DNA of 42,283 nt from Clostridiaceae bacterium. Lineage in GTDB: Bacteria; Bacillota; Clostridia; Saccharofermentanales; DTU023. The stretch spans positions 1 through 42,283 of the forward strand of contig JAAYRL010000032.1 of NCBI GenBank assembly GCA_012518795.1, read 5' to 3'. Below are positions 32,422 through 39,265 of the stretch, piece after piece. Under the pieces are notes generated by a model. That model did no database searches. It was given only the letters and a program-made list of their open reading frames with translations, and was not told the DNA's origin. The position numbers and the translations under genes are program-made. Numbering within the stretch: the stretch's first letter is position 1; each line of letters starts with the position of its first letter.

Positions 32422-34272
32422 ATGAGTCACATTGCCCTTTATCGTGAATGGCGTCCTCAAACTTTTTCCGATGTTGTAGCCCAAAAGCAAGTTGTCTATC
32501 CCTTGAAACAATCTATTATCAACGGTGAAATCGGACATGCTTATTTATTCAGCGGCACACGCGGAACGGGAAAAACCTCGGTTGCAAAAATTTTCGCCAA
32601 AGCAGTCAATTGTTTAAATCCTGAACAAGGCAATCCCTGTAATCAATGTGAAATCTGTCAATCAATCAATTCAGGCTCATTACTTGATGTAATGGAGATT
32701 GATGCAGCATCTAACAATAGTGTAGACAATATTCGGCGGATCACTGACGAAATTGTTTTCATGCCGGCACGAGCCAAATATAAAGTATATATAATCGACG
32801 AAGTTCATATGCTTTCAACCGGAGCTTTTAACGCTCTTTTGAAAACTCTTGAAGAACCTCCGGAACATGCCATTTTTATCTTGGCAACTACAGAACCTTA
32901 TCGCATCCCGGCAACTGTGACCTCACGCTGTCAGCGTTTTGATTTCCGCAGGATCCCACACGATTCAATCATCGAAAAACTTACTCAAATTGCTCAACAA
33001 AGTAACATTGATATAGATGAACCGGCACTTTTAGCAATTGCACAACTTTCAGACGGTGCTTTACGTGATGCAATCTCCTTGTTAGATCAGGCAAGTTCCG
33101 GTATCGGATCTCGAATTACCAAAGAAAAACTCTTTGATTTAGTAGGTATAGTACAAGATCAATTCATGTTAAAACTTACTACTGCTCTGCTGAATAAAGA
33201 TTTACAGGAAGTTTTACAATTAATTGATGAATTAGTTATGTCCGGCAGAGATCTTGAACGTTTCGTCACGGAATTCGCTCAATTTTTAAGAAATCTTCTG
33301 GTTACAAAAATAACAGGCAATCATGAAGAGTGGTTCGGTTTCAGTCAACAAGACCTTGAACATGTTAATGTTTTAGCAGAACATATTACTGAAGAAACAC
33401 TTTTAGCTTGGATCGAAAGTATCTCCAAATTAGCTGCCGATTTAAGATATAGCGGAGATATACGCATCGCTATCGAAGTCGGTCTCATTAAGATTCTGAA
33501 TCAAGTAAGCAGTACACACAAAATTGAATCGGTGGGCGAACAAGCCACGAATATACCAAATCAGAATAAATCTGTATCTGAACAAGTCGAAATCGCAACT
33601 GAACAGGATGTGTCGGGACTCGAACAAGACGAATTCGCAAATGTTAAGGAAGAACCTCTTAACGAAAAAACGCAATCAGAAATCGTTGAGGGTGATGATA
33701 TCGATCATATCATTGAAGATAATATAGATGATATTATTGAAGACAATACTGATTATTTCATTAAAGATAATACTGATGATTTTATTGAAGATAATGCTGA
33801 TAATATCATTGAAGATAATGCTTATAATTTCATTGAAGATAAGGCTGATGATATTATAAAAGATACAACTGAAGAAATTGGTGAAGATGTTGCTGAAGAT
33901 GTTACTGATTTAAAATCAATGCAAAGAAAGCAATGGAATCAGACTTTGGATTATTTAGTCAAAGAACATCGCATTGATTTGAAGATGTTGCTCTCTCCTG
34001 CTACAGTTGAATCAAATAATGACTATTGGAAAATTTCATATCAATCAAATTTGAAAAGTCATTGTAAAACTGTCGGAGCAAAAGAAAACAAGGCTTTAAT
34101 CGAACAAGCTTTACAAAATGTAACAGGTAATAATAAAATCAAGCTTGATATTTGTTTGATAAATAAAGAAGAAGCTATTAAAGAAAATCTAAATCCTGAA
34201 GAGCCTGCTTGGATGCAAGAAGTTAGAAAGATGGCACATGATTTAGATATTCCGATAAAAATGGAGGATTAA
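32422..34272 (+). CDS. dnaX: DNA polymerase III gamma/tau subunit
   Basis: A 616-residue clamp-loader ATPase. Walker A is SGTRGTGKTSVAK (about 45-57), then the zinc-binding cysteines CNQCEIC (about 74-80), DEVHML (Walker B), TTEPYRIPATVTSRCQRFDF (sensor 1 and arginine finger) and the lid and collar domains to about 365. The linker at 428-491 is an acidic octapeptide repeat, followed by a tau-like C-terminal domain (from about 505) for contact with the polymerase. No clear A-AAA-AAG frameshift site was seen. Start ATG 32422 with AGGAGG. It heads dnaX-ebfC-recR. Confidence 0.96.
   Translation: MSHIALYREWRPQTFSDVVAQKQVVYPLKQSIINGEIGHAYLFSGTRGTGKTSVAKIFAKAVNCLNPEQGNPCNQCEICQSINSGSLLDVMEIDAASNNSVDNIRRITDEIVFMPARAKYKVYIIDEVHMLSTGAFNALLKTLEEPPEHAIFILATTEPYRIPATVTSRCQRFDFRRIPHDSIIEKLTQIAQQSNIDIDEPALLAIAQLSDGALRDAISLLDQASSGIGSRITKEKLFDLVGIVQDQFMLKLTTALLNKDLQEVLQLIDELVMSGRDLERFVTEFAQFLRNLLVTKITGNHEEWFGFSQQDLEHVNVLAEHITEETLLAWIESISKLAADLRYSGDIRIAIEVGLIKILNQVSSTHKIESVGEQATNIPNQNKSVSEQVEIATEQDVSGLEQDEFANVKEEPLNEKTQSEIVEGDDIDHIIEDNIDDIIEDNTDYFIKDNTDDFIEDNADNIIEDNAYNFIEDKADDIIKDTTEEIGEDVAEDVTDLKSMQRKQWNQTLDYLVKEHRIDLKMLLSPATVESNNDYWKISYQSNLKSHCKTVGAKENKALIEQALQNVTGNNKIKLDICLINKEEAIKENLNPEEPAWMQEVRKMAHDLDIPIKMED
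33703..33894 (+). repeat. In-frame 24-base tandem repeat inside dnaX (acidic octapeptide x8)
   Basis: Eight successive 24-base units encode DHIIEDNI, DDIIEDNT, DYFIKDNT, DDFIEDNA, DNIIEDNA, YNFIEDKA, DDIIKDTT and EEIGEDVA. The consensus is D-D-[IF]-I-E-D-N-[TA]. Codon-level similarity is high in the middle units and falls at the ends, consistent with slippage or unequal crossing over. It lies in the flexible linker between the clamp-loader core and the tau-specific end. Confidence 0.95.
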
Positions 34273-34273
34273 T

Positions 34274-34627
34274 ATGGCAAAACGTAGAGGCGGATTCCAT
34301 GGCGGCGGTGCCCCGAATATGAATCATCTAATGCAACAAGCTCAAAAAATGCAGCGAGACATTGAGAAAGCTCAGGAAGAAGCTGCTGAAATGACCGGTG
34401 AAGCAACCGTCGGCGGTGGCATGATTGAAGTAAAAGTAAACAGTGATCATCAAATTACCGAATTGAAAATTGATCCAATGGTAATTGATCCGGAAGATCC
34501 TGAAATGTTACAAGATTTATTTATCGCCGCAGTGAATGAAGCAAATCGTGTGCTTGACGAAAAGGTTGAGGCACATATGGCAAAGGCTACAGGCGGTGCC
34601 GGTAACTTAGGTATGTTCGGTCTATAA
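34274..34627 (+). CDS. ebfC: YbaB/EbfC nucleoid-associated protein
   Basis: A 117-residue DNA-binding dimer. After a Gly/His-rich start ([15 protein letters not shown]) comes the core [20 protein letters not shown], then [39 protein letters not shown] and a short C-terminal tail ending GNLGMFGL. The family coats DNA and is almost always found between dnaX and recR, as here. It starts one base after the dnaX stop with GGAGG upstream. Confidence 0.95.
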   Translation: MAKRRGGFHGGGAPNMNHLMQQAQKMQRDIEKAQEEAAEMTGEATVGGGMIEVKVNSDHQITELKIDPMVIDPEDPEMLQDLFIAAVNEANRVLDEKVEAHMAKATGGAGNLGMFGL

Positions 34628-34629
34628 AC

Positions 34630-35232
34630 ATGCAACAGTTTCCGACCGCAATTGCCAAGCTGATTCAAGAATTAGGAAAACTTCCCGGAATCGGTTCAAA
34701 GACAGCCCAACGTCTTGCATTTCACATTCTTTCACTCAACGAACAAGAAGTGAGTGCTCTATCAGAGTCAATAATTACTGCAAAGAAATCTACCACTCTT
34801 TGCTCTATCTGTTGTAATTTGACCGAAACGGACCCCTGTCCGATCTGTAGCTCTGCCAAAAGAGATCATAGCATGATCTGTATCGTTGAGGAACCACGAG
34901 ATGTTGCAGCAATGGAACGCATGAACGAATATAACGGACTTTATCATGTGTTACATGGTGCTATTTCCCCGATCGATAATATAGGCCCGGAAGATATTAA
35001 ATTACGAGAGCTGTTAATACGCTTGCAAGAACATAATGAAGTGGAAGAAATTGTTTTAGCTACGAATCCGACAGTCAACGGTGAAGCTACAGCTGTTTAT
35101 CTTTCCAGATTATTGAAACCCTCCGGGATAAAAATAAGTCGTATTGCGTCCGGCTTGCCCATGGGCGGCGACTTGGAATATGCAGATGAAATCACTTTAG
35201 CCAAAGCTTTTGAAGGCCGACAAGAACTTTAA
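34630..35232 (+). CDS. recR: Recombination mediator RecR
   Basis: A 200-residue protein for RecF-pathway repair of gaps. It has the helix-hairpin-helix [20 protein letters not shown], a four-cysteine zinc finger ([16 protein letters not shown]), a Toprim domain ([30 protein letters not shown]) and the C-terminal Walker-B-like [17 protein letters not shown]. Length is normal. The ATG is two bases after the ebfC stop; its ribosome site is weak, so translation is probably coupled. Confidence 0.96.
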   Translation: MQQFPTAIAKLIQELGKLPGIGSKTAQRLAFHILSLNEQEVSALSESIITAKKSTTLCSICCNLTETDPCPICSSAKRDHSMICIVEEPRDVAAMERMNEYNGLYHVLHGAISPIDNIGPEDIKLRELLIRLQEHNEVEEIVLATNPTVNGEATAVYLSRLLKPSGIKISRIASGLPMGGDLEYADEITLAKAFEGRQEL

Positions 35233-35317
35233 AAACTTTGTTCAATTTGAAAACCTTGTTCATTTGAAGACCTTGTTCATTTGAAAACCTTGTTCATTTG
35301 AAAACCTTGTTCAGCAG
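35231..35317. repeat. 17-base tandem repeat after recR
   Basis: Four units of 17 bases (AAAACCTTGTTCATTTG and close variants at 35250, 35267, 35284, 35301) follow a 19-base degenerate first unit at 35231, which overlaps the recR stop. No hairpin terminator is seen in the gap. The array lies between the converging recR and fic genes. Confidence 0.95.
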
Positions 35318-35338
35318 ACCCTACTTAATTTTTATCGC

Positions 35339-36487
35339 TTATAATGTCGTTCCCTCCGAAAGAATATCCACATATTTTTGATATACATATTGTCTGTATC
35401 GCTTTTTCTCCTCTACAAGTTCTAATATGCCAAGTTCCATTAAATTGTCTAAAATCTTATTTATGGTTGGCTTGCTAAGGTCTAATAAATCTTTTACATC
35501 ATCTGCTTCTAAAAACGGATGTTTCAGTAAATAATCATATACTGAAAGAAGATTTGATATATTCCCCTTTGAAAATGAACGAATTTTTTCCACATCATTC
35601 TTTTTAAGTTCAACAATTTTTTGAATTGACATAATAGCATCTTCGGATATTTCACAAATACCTTCTATGAAGAATTTAATCCACTCTTCAAAATCTCCCT
35701 TGAAACGAACATTATTGAGAAGCTCATAATATTTATTCCTGTTTTTTTTGAAATAATAACTTAAATACAAAACAGGATATTCAATCAGGCCTTGTTCTTT
35801 TAAAAATAAGATAATGAGTAATCTACCCATTCTTCCGTTTCCATCTAAAAAAGGGTGTATCGTTTCAAATTGATAGTGAATTAAGGCAATCTTTATTAGA
35901 TTTGAAATTGTACTGTCCTCATGAATATATTTTTCTAAATCACTGAGGCAAATATCCATATCGTTCGGTGCCGGTGGAATAAAACTTGCGTTCTGTAGTG
36001 TTGAACCTGCATGCCCAATCCAATTTTGAGATTTTCTAAATTCACCCGGCATTTTTTTTCCCCCTCTGACATTAGATAATAGAACCGCATGGGTTTCTTT
36101 AATCAATCTCATGCATAAAGGCAGCTCATTCAGTCTTTTGAAAGCGTAATTGGTTGCTTTGATGTAGTTTACAATTTCTTCGGTATCTTTTATTTTTTCG
36201 TTTTTCCTGTTCTTTTGCAATACATCAATTAAAGAAGCTTGTGTTCCCTCTATTTGCGAACTGATTACAGCTTCTTTTTGGACATACATAGATACGAAAA
36301 GATCAATATCAGGAAGAGTAATCGCCATACCGTCTAATCTTCCTAAAAGTAGATATGCTCTGTTTATCAATCTATTCATGTCATCATCAATATTTATTTT
36401 TAAGTCTTTTAAATTATGAGGAATAAAGCACTCATAGTCACTCTGCATTCTCTTTAATATTCCGGCTCTGTTATTTTCCAATTTCAA
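35339..36487 (-). CDS. Fic-domain protein (AMPylase family) with winged-helix C-terminus
   Basis: About 382 residues. The Fic active site is HPFLDGNGRMGRLL (HPFX2GNGRXGR), near 215-228. An N-terminal helix carries SSQIEGT, the (S/T)XXXE(G/N) inhibitory motif of class II Fic proteins, so activity is probably self-restrained. The last 80 residues (LLSVYDYLLKHPFLEADDVK, LDLSKPTINKILDNLMELG) form a winged helix that could bind DNA. The frame is open to GTG 36496, but AAGAGGTGATG overlaps that codon; TTG 36487, eight bases after GAGG, is the best start. Likely targets are unknown. Upstream palindromes suggest autoregulation. Confidence 0.88.
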   Translation of the reverse strand: MKLENNRAGILKRMQSDYECFIPHNLKDLKINIDDDMNRLINRAYLLLGRLDGMAITLPDIDLFVSMYVQKEAVISSQIEGTQASLIDVLQKNRKNEKIKDTEEIVNYIKATNYAFKRLNELPLCMRLIKETHAVLLSNVRGGKKMPGEFRKSQNWIGHAGSTLQNASFIPPAPNDMDICLSDLEKYIHEDSTISNLIKIALIHYQFETIHPFLDGNGRMGRLLIILFLKEQGLIEYPVLYLSYYFKKNRNKYYELLNNVRFKGDFEEWIKFFIEGICEISEDAIMSIQKIVELKKNDVEKIRSFSKGNISNLLSVYDYLLKHPFLEADDVKDLLDLSKPTINKILDNLMELGILELVEEKKRYRQYVYQKYVDILSEGTTL

Positions 36488-36500
36488 AATCATCACCTCT

Positions 36501-36680
36501 TAAGTTAAATCTATTTTACTTAGAGTAAGAATATCTCTTTTAAGTAAAATCTATTTTACTTAGAGTAAGAATATCTCTTTTAAGTAAAATTTATTTTACT
36601 TAGAGTAATTATGCCTCTTTTAAGTAAAATTTTCAATCTAAAATTTTACTTAAAAACAAGAATGGGCTTCTAAGTAAAAT
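36501..36680. repeat. Palindrome array upstream of fic, 40-base period
   Basis: TAAGTAAAAT and ATTTTACTTA form 22-base palindromes at 36541-36562 and 36581-36602, with a one-mismatch copy at 36501-36522; centres are exactly 40 bases apart. A fourth, longer palindrome (13-base arms, 36621-36633 and 36640-36652) is 45 bases further, and a half site is at 36671-36680. The 40-base units (36535-36574, 36575-36614) also repeat in the sequence between palindromes. The set covers the fic promoter and leader. Confidence 0.93.
36608..36636 (-). promoter_or_regulatory. Promoter of the fic gene
   Basis: On the minus strand TTGAAA (complement of 36631-36636) and CATAAT (complement of 36608-36613) are separated by exactly 17 bases. 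The -35 box lies in the loop of the fourth palindrome, whose arm fills the spacer; three more palindromes lie between the start point and the coding region. A protein bound there would block the promoter or the moving polymerase. Confidence 0.65.
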
Positions 36681-36765
36681 ATCCTTTCAAAAACGATTGA
36701 CTTTTTTAGCTGATCTTTATTCTATTACACCACTTATAAAAGCATCTGAATCTTTGGATACAAAT

Positions 36766-36793
36766 ATAAAAAATCCGGCTTACGAGCCGGATT
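36766..36793 (-). terminator. Rho-independent terminator after divIC
   Basis: AATCCGGCT (36772-36780) and AGCCGGATT (36785-36793) form a nine-base-pair stem with a four-base loop; on the minus strand the stem is followed by a run of T. It ends the minus-strand gene group that finishes with divIC. Confidence 0.9.
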
Positions 36794-36820
36794 AATCTTC
36801 TTTTATCTTCTACAAAAATT

Positions 36821-37153
36821 TTAATCTTCTACAAAAATATATTCATCGGCTGTGACCAACCCTAATTCATCTCTGGCAATTATCTCGACAAATTCGCCAG
36901 AACCAACCTTATTACTTAAATCTATTATTTCAGCTTGTTCAAGTTTAGCTAATTCTAATTCAGCTTTAAGGTCTCTTTCTTTCAAACGTAGCCGTTCCAT
37001 TTCTTTATTTTGTTTAACGAGGATGGAAAAAACAACAGCCAAAGCTAAAACAAAAATCAAACCGAATAAAATTTTGCTAACTATCCCGCGTTCGGTTTTC
37101 TTTTTATAATGACGTGCTTGTTTTGAATAAGAAATAATTCTATTAGAGCTCAT
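36821..37153 (-). CDS. divIC: FtsB/DivIC-type septum formation initiator
   Basis: A 110-residue protein with a short basic N-terminus, one membrane helix (about 27-46, ILFGLIFVLALAVVFSILV), a coiled coil (KEMERLRLKERDLKAELELA) and the end stretch IARDELGLVTADEYIFVED, the pattern of DivIC/FtsB division proteins that join FtsL and DivIB at the septum. It follows rqcP as in Bacillus, but the yabP and yabQ sporulation genes usually found between them are absent. The last codons overlap a short direct repeat (TCTTCTACAAAAAT twice at the 3' end). Confidence 0.88.
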   Translation of the reverse strand: MSSNRIISYSKQARHYKKKTERGIVSKILFGLIFVLALAVVFSILVKQNKEMERLRLKERDLKAELELAKLEQAEIIDLSNKVGSGEFVEIIARDELGLVTADEYIFVED

Positions 37154-37325
37154 GACGTTGCCTTTTTCTAAATAAGTAAGATTTTCTAAATAATTAAGAA
37201 ATATCTAATCTATATTTTACCTGCAGCTAATCGCATTTACAATAAAAAACCGCTGATTACATGCTGTTTAAGGCAACTTTAATAAATAGTTAGTTTATAT
37301 GTAATTTTATTGTAACATTAAATAT

Positions 37326-37565
37326 TTAGAGCATTTGATACATTGTTTCAGCTTCTTCTTTACGCACAGAATTAGCTAGTTTTTTTACTTCAACTTTGGT
37401 TTGTTGTTCACCGAAGCTGAATGTAATAATGTCCCCCACTTGCAACTTGGTACCGGGCTTAGCAATTCGATCGTTGACCGTAACCCTGCCGGCACCGGCA
37501 AGATCATTGGCTACAGTACGTCTTTTGATTAAGCGTGAAACTTTAAGAAATTTATCAAGTCGCAT
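37326..37565 (-). CDS. rqcP: S4-domain RNA-binding protein RqcP (YabO/HslR family)
   Basis: A 79-residue S4 protein: MRLDKFLKVSRLIKRRTVAN, LAGAGRVTVNDRIAKPG and VGDIITFSFG are the S4 core. RqcP binds stalled 50S subunits carrying RqcH and peptidyl-tRNA and helps add alanine tails during ribosome rescue. The mazG-rqcP-divIC order is the usual one in Bacillota. Start ATG 37565 with GGAGATAAT. The 172-base gap to divIC holds no recognisable gene. Confidence 0.92.
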   Translation of the reverse strand: MRLDKFLKVSRLIKRRTVANDLAGAGRVTVNDRIAKPGTKLQVGDIITFSFGEQQTKVEVKKLANSVRKEEAETMYQML

Positions 37566-37662
37566 ATTATCTCCGTTCCCAGATTCCTCAGATTTGGCAT
37601 TTCGCCTGGTTGGCTTATTTTACCAATAATTGTTTTAATTGTGCAAAGAAGTTCTCAGTTAC

Positions 37663-38676
37663 TTAGATTTGGCATTTCGCCTGATCCCAATATTTATCTA
37701 ATTGTTCTAAATCTAAATTTTCCATACTTAAATTATCCTGATTAATCAACTCTTCAACTTTCCGAAAACGCTTCTGGAATTTCTGTGTTGAACGATTCAA
37801 GGCAATTTCAGGATCAACATTTAAATGACGCAGATAGTTTACAACTGCAAACAAGAGGTCACCTGCTTCCATTTCAAGATTTAATTCAGCTTCATCTCGT
37901 ACCTGATTGCTTTGTGTTTGATTGTCATTTGCGGTCATATTTGCAGAATTTGATCCTGTCTCAATTGAATCAAGATTTTTCATCGGAATATTTGAATCGA
38001 TATTTTTAATTGGAATATCAGACAATTTCTTATTTGCTGCATCGACTTCCAATAATTCTTCTTTGATTTTAACTATTGTGTCTTCAGCTTCTTCCCAATC
38101 AAAACCTGCTTTAGCCGCTCTTTTCTGAACTTTAAACGCTTTACTTAAAGCAGGGTAACTTTTCGGTATATCCTCTACCGAATCAGCAATTAATTTTTGT
38201 CCTTTTTCTTTCCGTTTATTATTTTGCCAAGTCTCTAAAGCATCTTGCATATTTGTTGCAGAATCTTGTCCGAAAATATGTGTGTGGCGTCTAATCAGTT
38301 TTTGAGCTAAATTATTAATAACATCTTGTATGGTAAATTCGTTTTGTTCGGCTGAAATTTGCGCATGAAAGATCACTTGAAGCAAAACATCGCCTAATTC
38401 ATCTTTTAAACGTTCAGGCGATTGGTCATCGATAGCTTCCACAGCTTCATAAGCTTCTTCAATCATATTGGAACGCAAGCTTTGATGAGTTTGTTTTTGA
38501 TCCCATGGGCAACCTTGATCGCTACGCAAAAAATAAAAAATCTCCACCAATTCTTGCCAACTATAATTTTCTTTAATGTCAGAATATTTTTCTTTTAGAT
38601 TATCTGCTGTTCCTTGTATTTTATTTTGCATTTGTTCGTTTTGCATTTGTTTATTTTGCATTTGTTCGTTTTGCAT
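37663..38676 (-). CDS. mazG: Nucleoside triphosphate pyrophosphohydrolase MazG
   Basis: A 337-residue two-domain MazG. Domain 1 (about 40-160) has GCPWDQKQTHQSLRSNMIEE, EAYEAVEAID and KDELGDVLLQVIFHA, which supply the magnesium-binding Glu/Asp residues. Domain 2 begins at FDWEEAEDTIVKIKEEL and ends with EAGDLLFAVVNYLRHL, but is split by an insert of about 48 residues (214-262). The N-terminus is four near-copies of MQNEQ/MQNKQ, each with an in-frame ATG at 15-base steps, so the true start is uncertain; I keep the outermost ATG 38676. It removes non-canonical NTPs or lowers (p)ppGpp precursors. Confidence 0.9.
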   Translation of the reverse strand: MQNEQMQNKQMQNEQMQNKIQGTADNLKEKYSDIKENYSWQELVEIFYFLRSDQGCPWDQKQTHQSLRSNMIEEAYEAVEAIDDQSPERLKDELGDVLLQVIFHAQISAEQNEFTIQDVINNLAQKLIRRHTHIFGQDSATNMQDALETWQNNKRKEKGQKLIADSVEDIPKSYPALSKAFKVQKRAAKAGFDWEEAEDTIVKIKEELLEVDAANKKLSDIPIKNIDSNIPMKNLDSIETGSNSANMTANDNQTQSNQVRDEAELNLEMEAGDLLFAVVNYLRHLNVDPEIALNRSTQKFQKRFRKVEELINQDNLSMENLDLEQLDKYWDQAKCQI

Positions 38677-38701
38677 TTGCTTGCTTTCTCATTAAAAATG
38701 C

Positions 38702-38977
38702 TTAACCCCGGTGATCTTCAATTAGTTTAATTTGAAATTGAGTAAAATCGGTAGTTTCTGAAAATTGCTCGGGAAAGAAAATCGTTTGTCTGAACTTCGA
38801 AAATTCCCTTGTATTTTTCGAAAGCCACATCAGATTAGGCAAATTTAATTCATGACATAATTCGACCAATGCAACATCCAGAGATTTCACAAAAGATACA
38901 TTTTCTCGAATTTGAATTGGTTTAACAGCTGTCTTGGTGACATGGTCACCGGCAAAAATTTTACCTTCTAATAGCAT
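38702..38977 (-). CDS. Small protein of unknown function
   Basis: A 91-residue protein with a strong ribosome site (AGGAG, seven bases before ATG 38977) and no membrane segment or signal peptide. It contains LELCHELNLP-like text (VALVELCHELNLPNLMWLSK) and NTREFSKFRQTIFFPEQF, which reads like a conserved small Clostridia protein found near housekeeping genes, but I cannot name its function. It lies between lon and mazG, 25 bases before mazG, with repeat arrays upstream. It is likely real because of its ribosome site, fit between genes and protein-like composition. Confidence 0.7.
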   Translation of the reverse strand: MLLEGKIFAGDHVTKTAVKPIQIRENVSFVKSLDVALVELCHELNLPNLMWLSKNTREFSKFRQTIFFPEQFSETTDFTQFQIKLIEDHRG

Positions 38978-39020
38978 TTTTGCTCCTATTGAATTTTATT
39001 CTCAATCTTATTTCGTTTCA

Positions 39021-39153
39021 CCAAAATTAATCTTACCAAATTAATCTTACCAAATTAATCTTATCAAATTAATCTTAACGAATTAATCTTACCAAATTAG
39101 TCTTACCAAAGTAGTCTTACCAAATTTATCTTACCGAATTAGTCTTAACGAAT
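39021..39153. repeat. 14-base tandem repeat (CAAATTAATCTTAC)
   Basis: About nine imperfect 14-base units with consensus CAAATTAATCTTAC run through this part of the gap between lon and the small unknown gene. Units vary at one to three positions (for example TTAGTCTTAC, TTTATCTTAC, ending TCTTAACGAATT). No coding frame, hairpin or promoter is obvious within it. Confidence 0.93.
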
Positions 39154-39179
39154 TCCCGGTATAATTGACATTTCAGCAT

Positions 39180-39265
39180 GATTCAAATCACTATTAAGCA
39201 CATCTCAGATTCGAATCACTATTAATCACATCTCAGATTCAAATCACTATTAATCACATCTAGAT
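39180..39265. repeat. 28-base tandem repeat at the end of lon
   Basis: Three units of 28, 28 and 27 bases start at 39180, 39208 and 39236 with GATTCAAATCACTATTAAT followed by CACATCTCA (first unit AAGCACATC), and a fourth begins at 39263. The fourth start overlaps the lon stop codon (TGA, complement of 39266-39268), so the array grew outward from the gene's end. Confidence 0.93.

Noticed and set aside
33655-33680. Programmed frameshift site for DnaX gamma production
   Set aside because: The A-rich stretch near 33665 is not phased as X-XXY-YYZ, and no following hairpin was seen.
36501-36680. CRISPR array upstream of fic
   Set aside because: Repeats and intervening bases both recur with a 40-base period, so there are no spacers; the units are palindromic operator-like sites.
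39021-39265. CRISPR array
   Set aside because: The repeats are contiguous 14- and 28-base units without unique spacers, and no cas gene is nearby.
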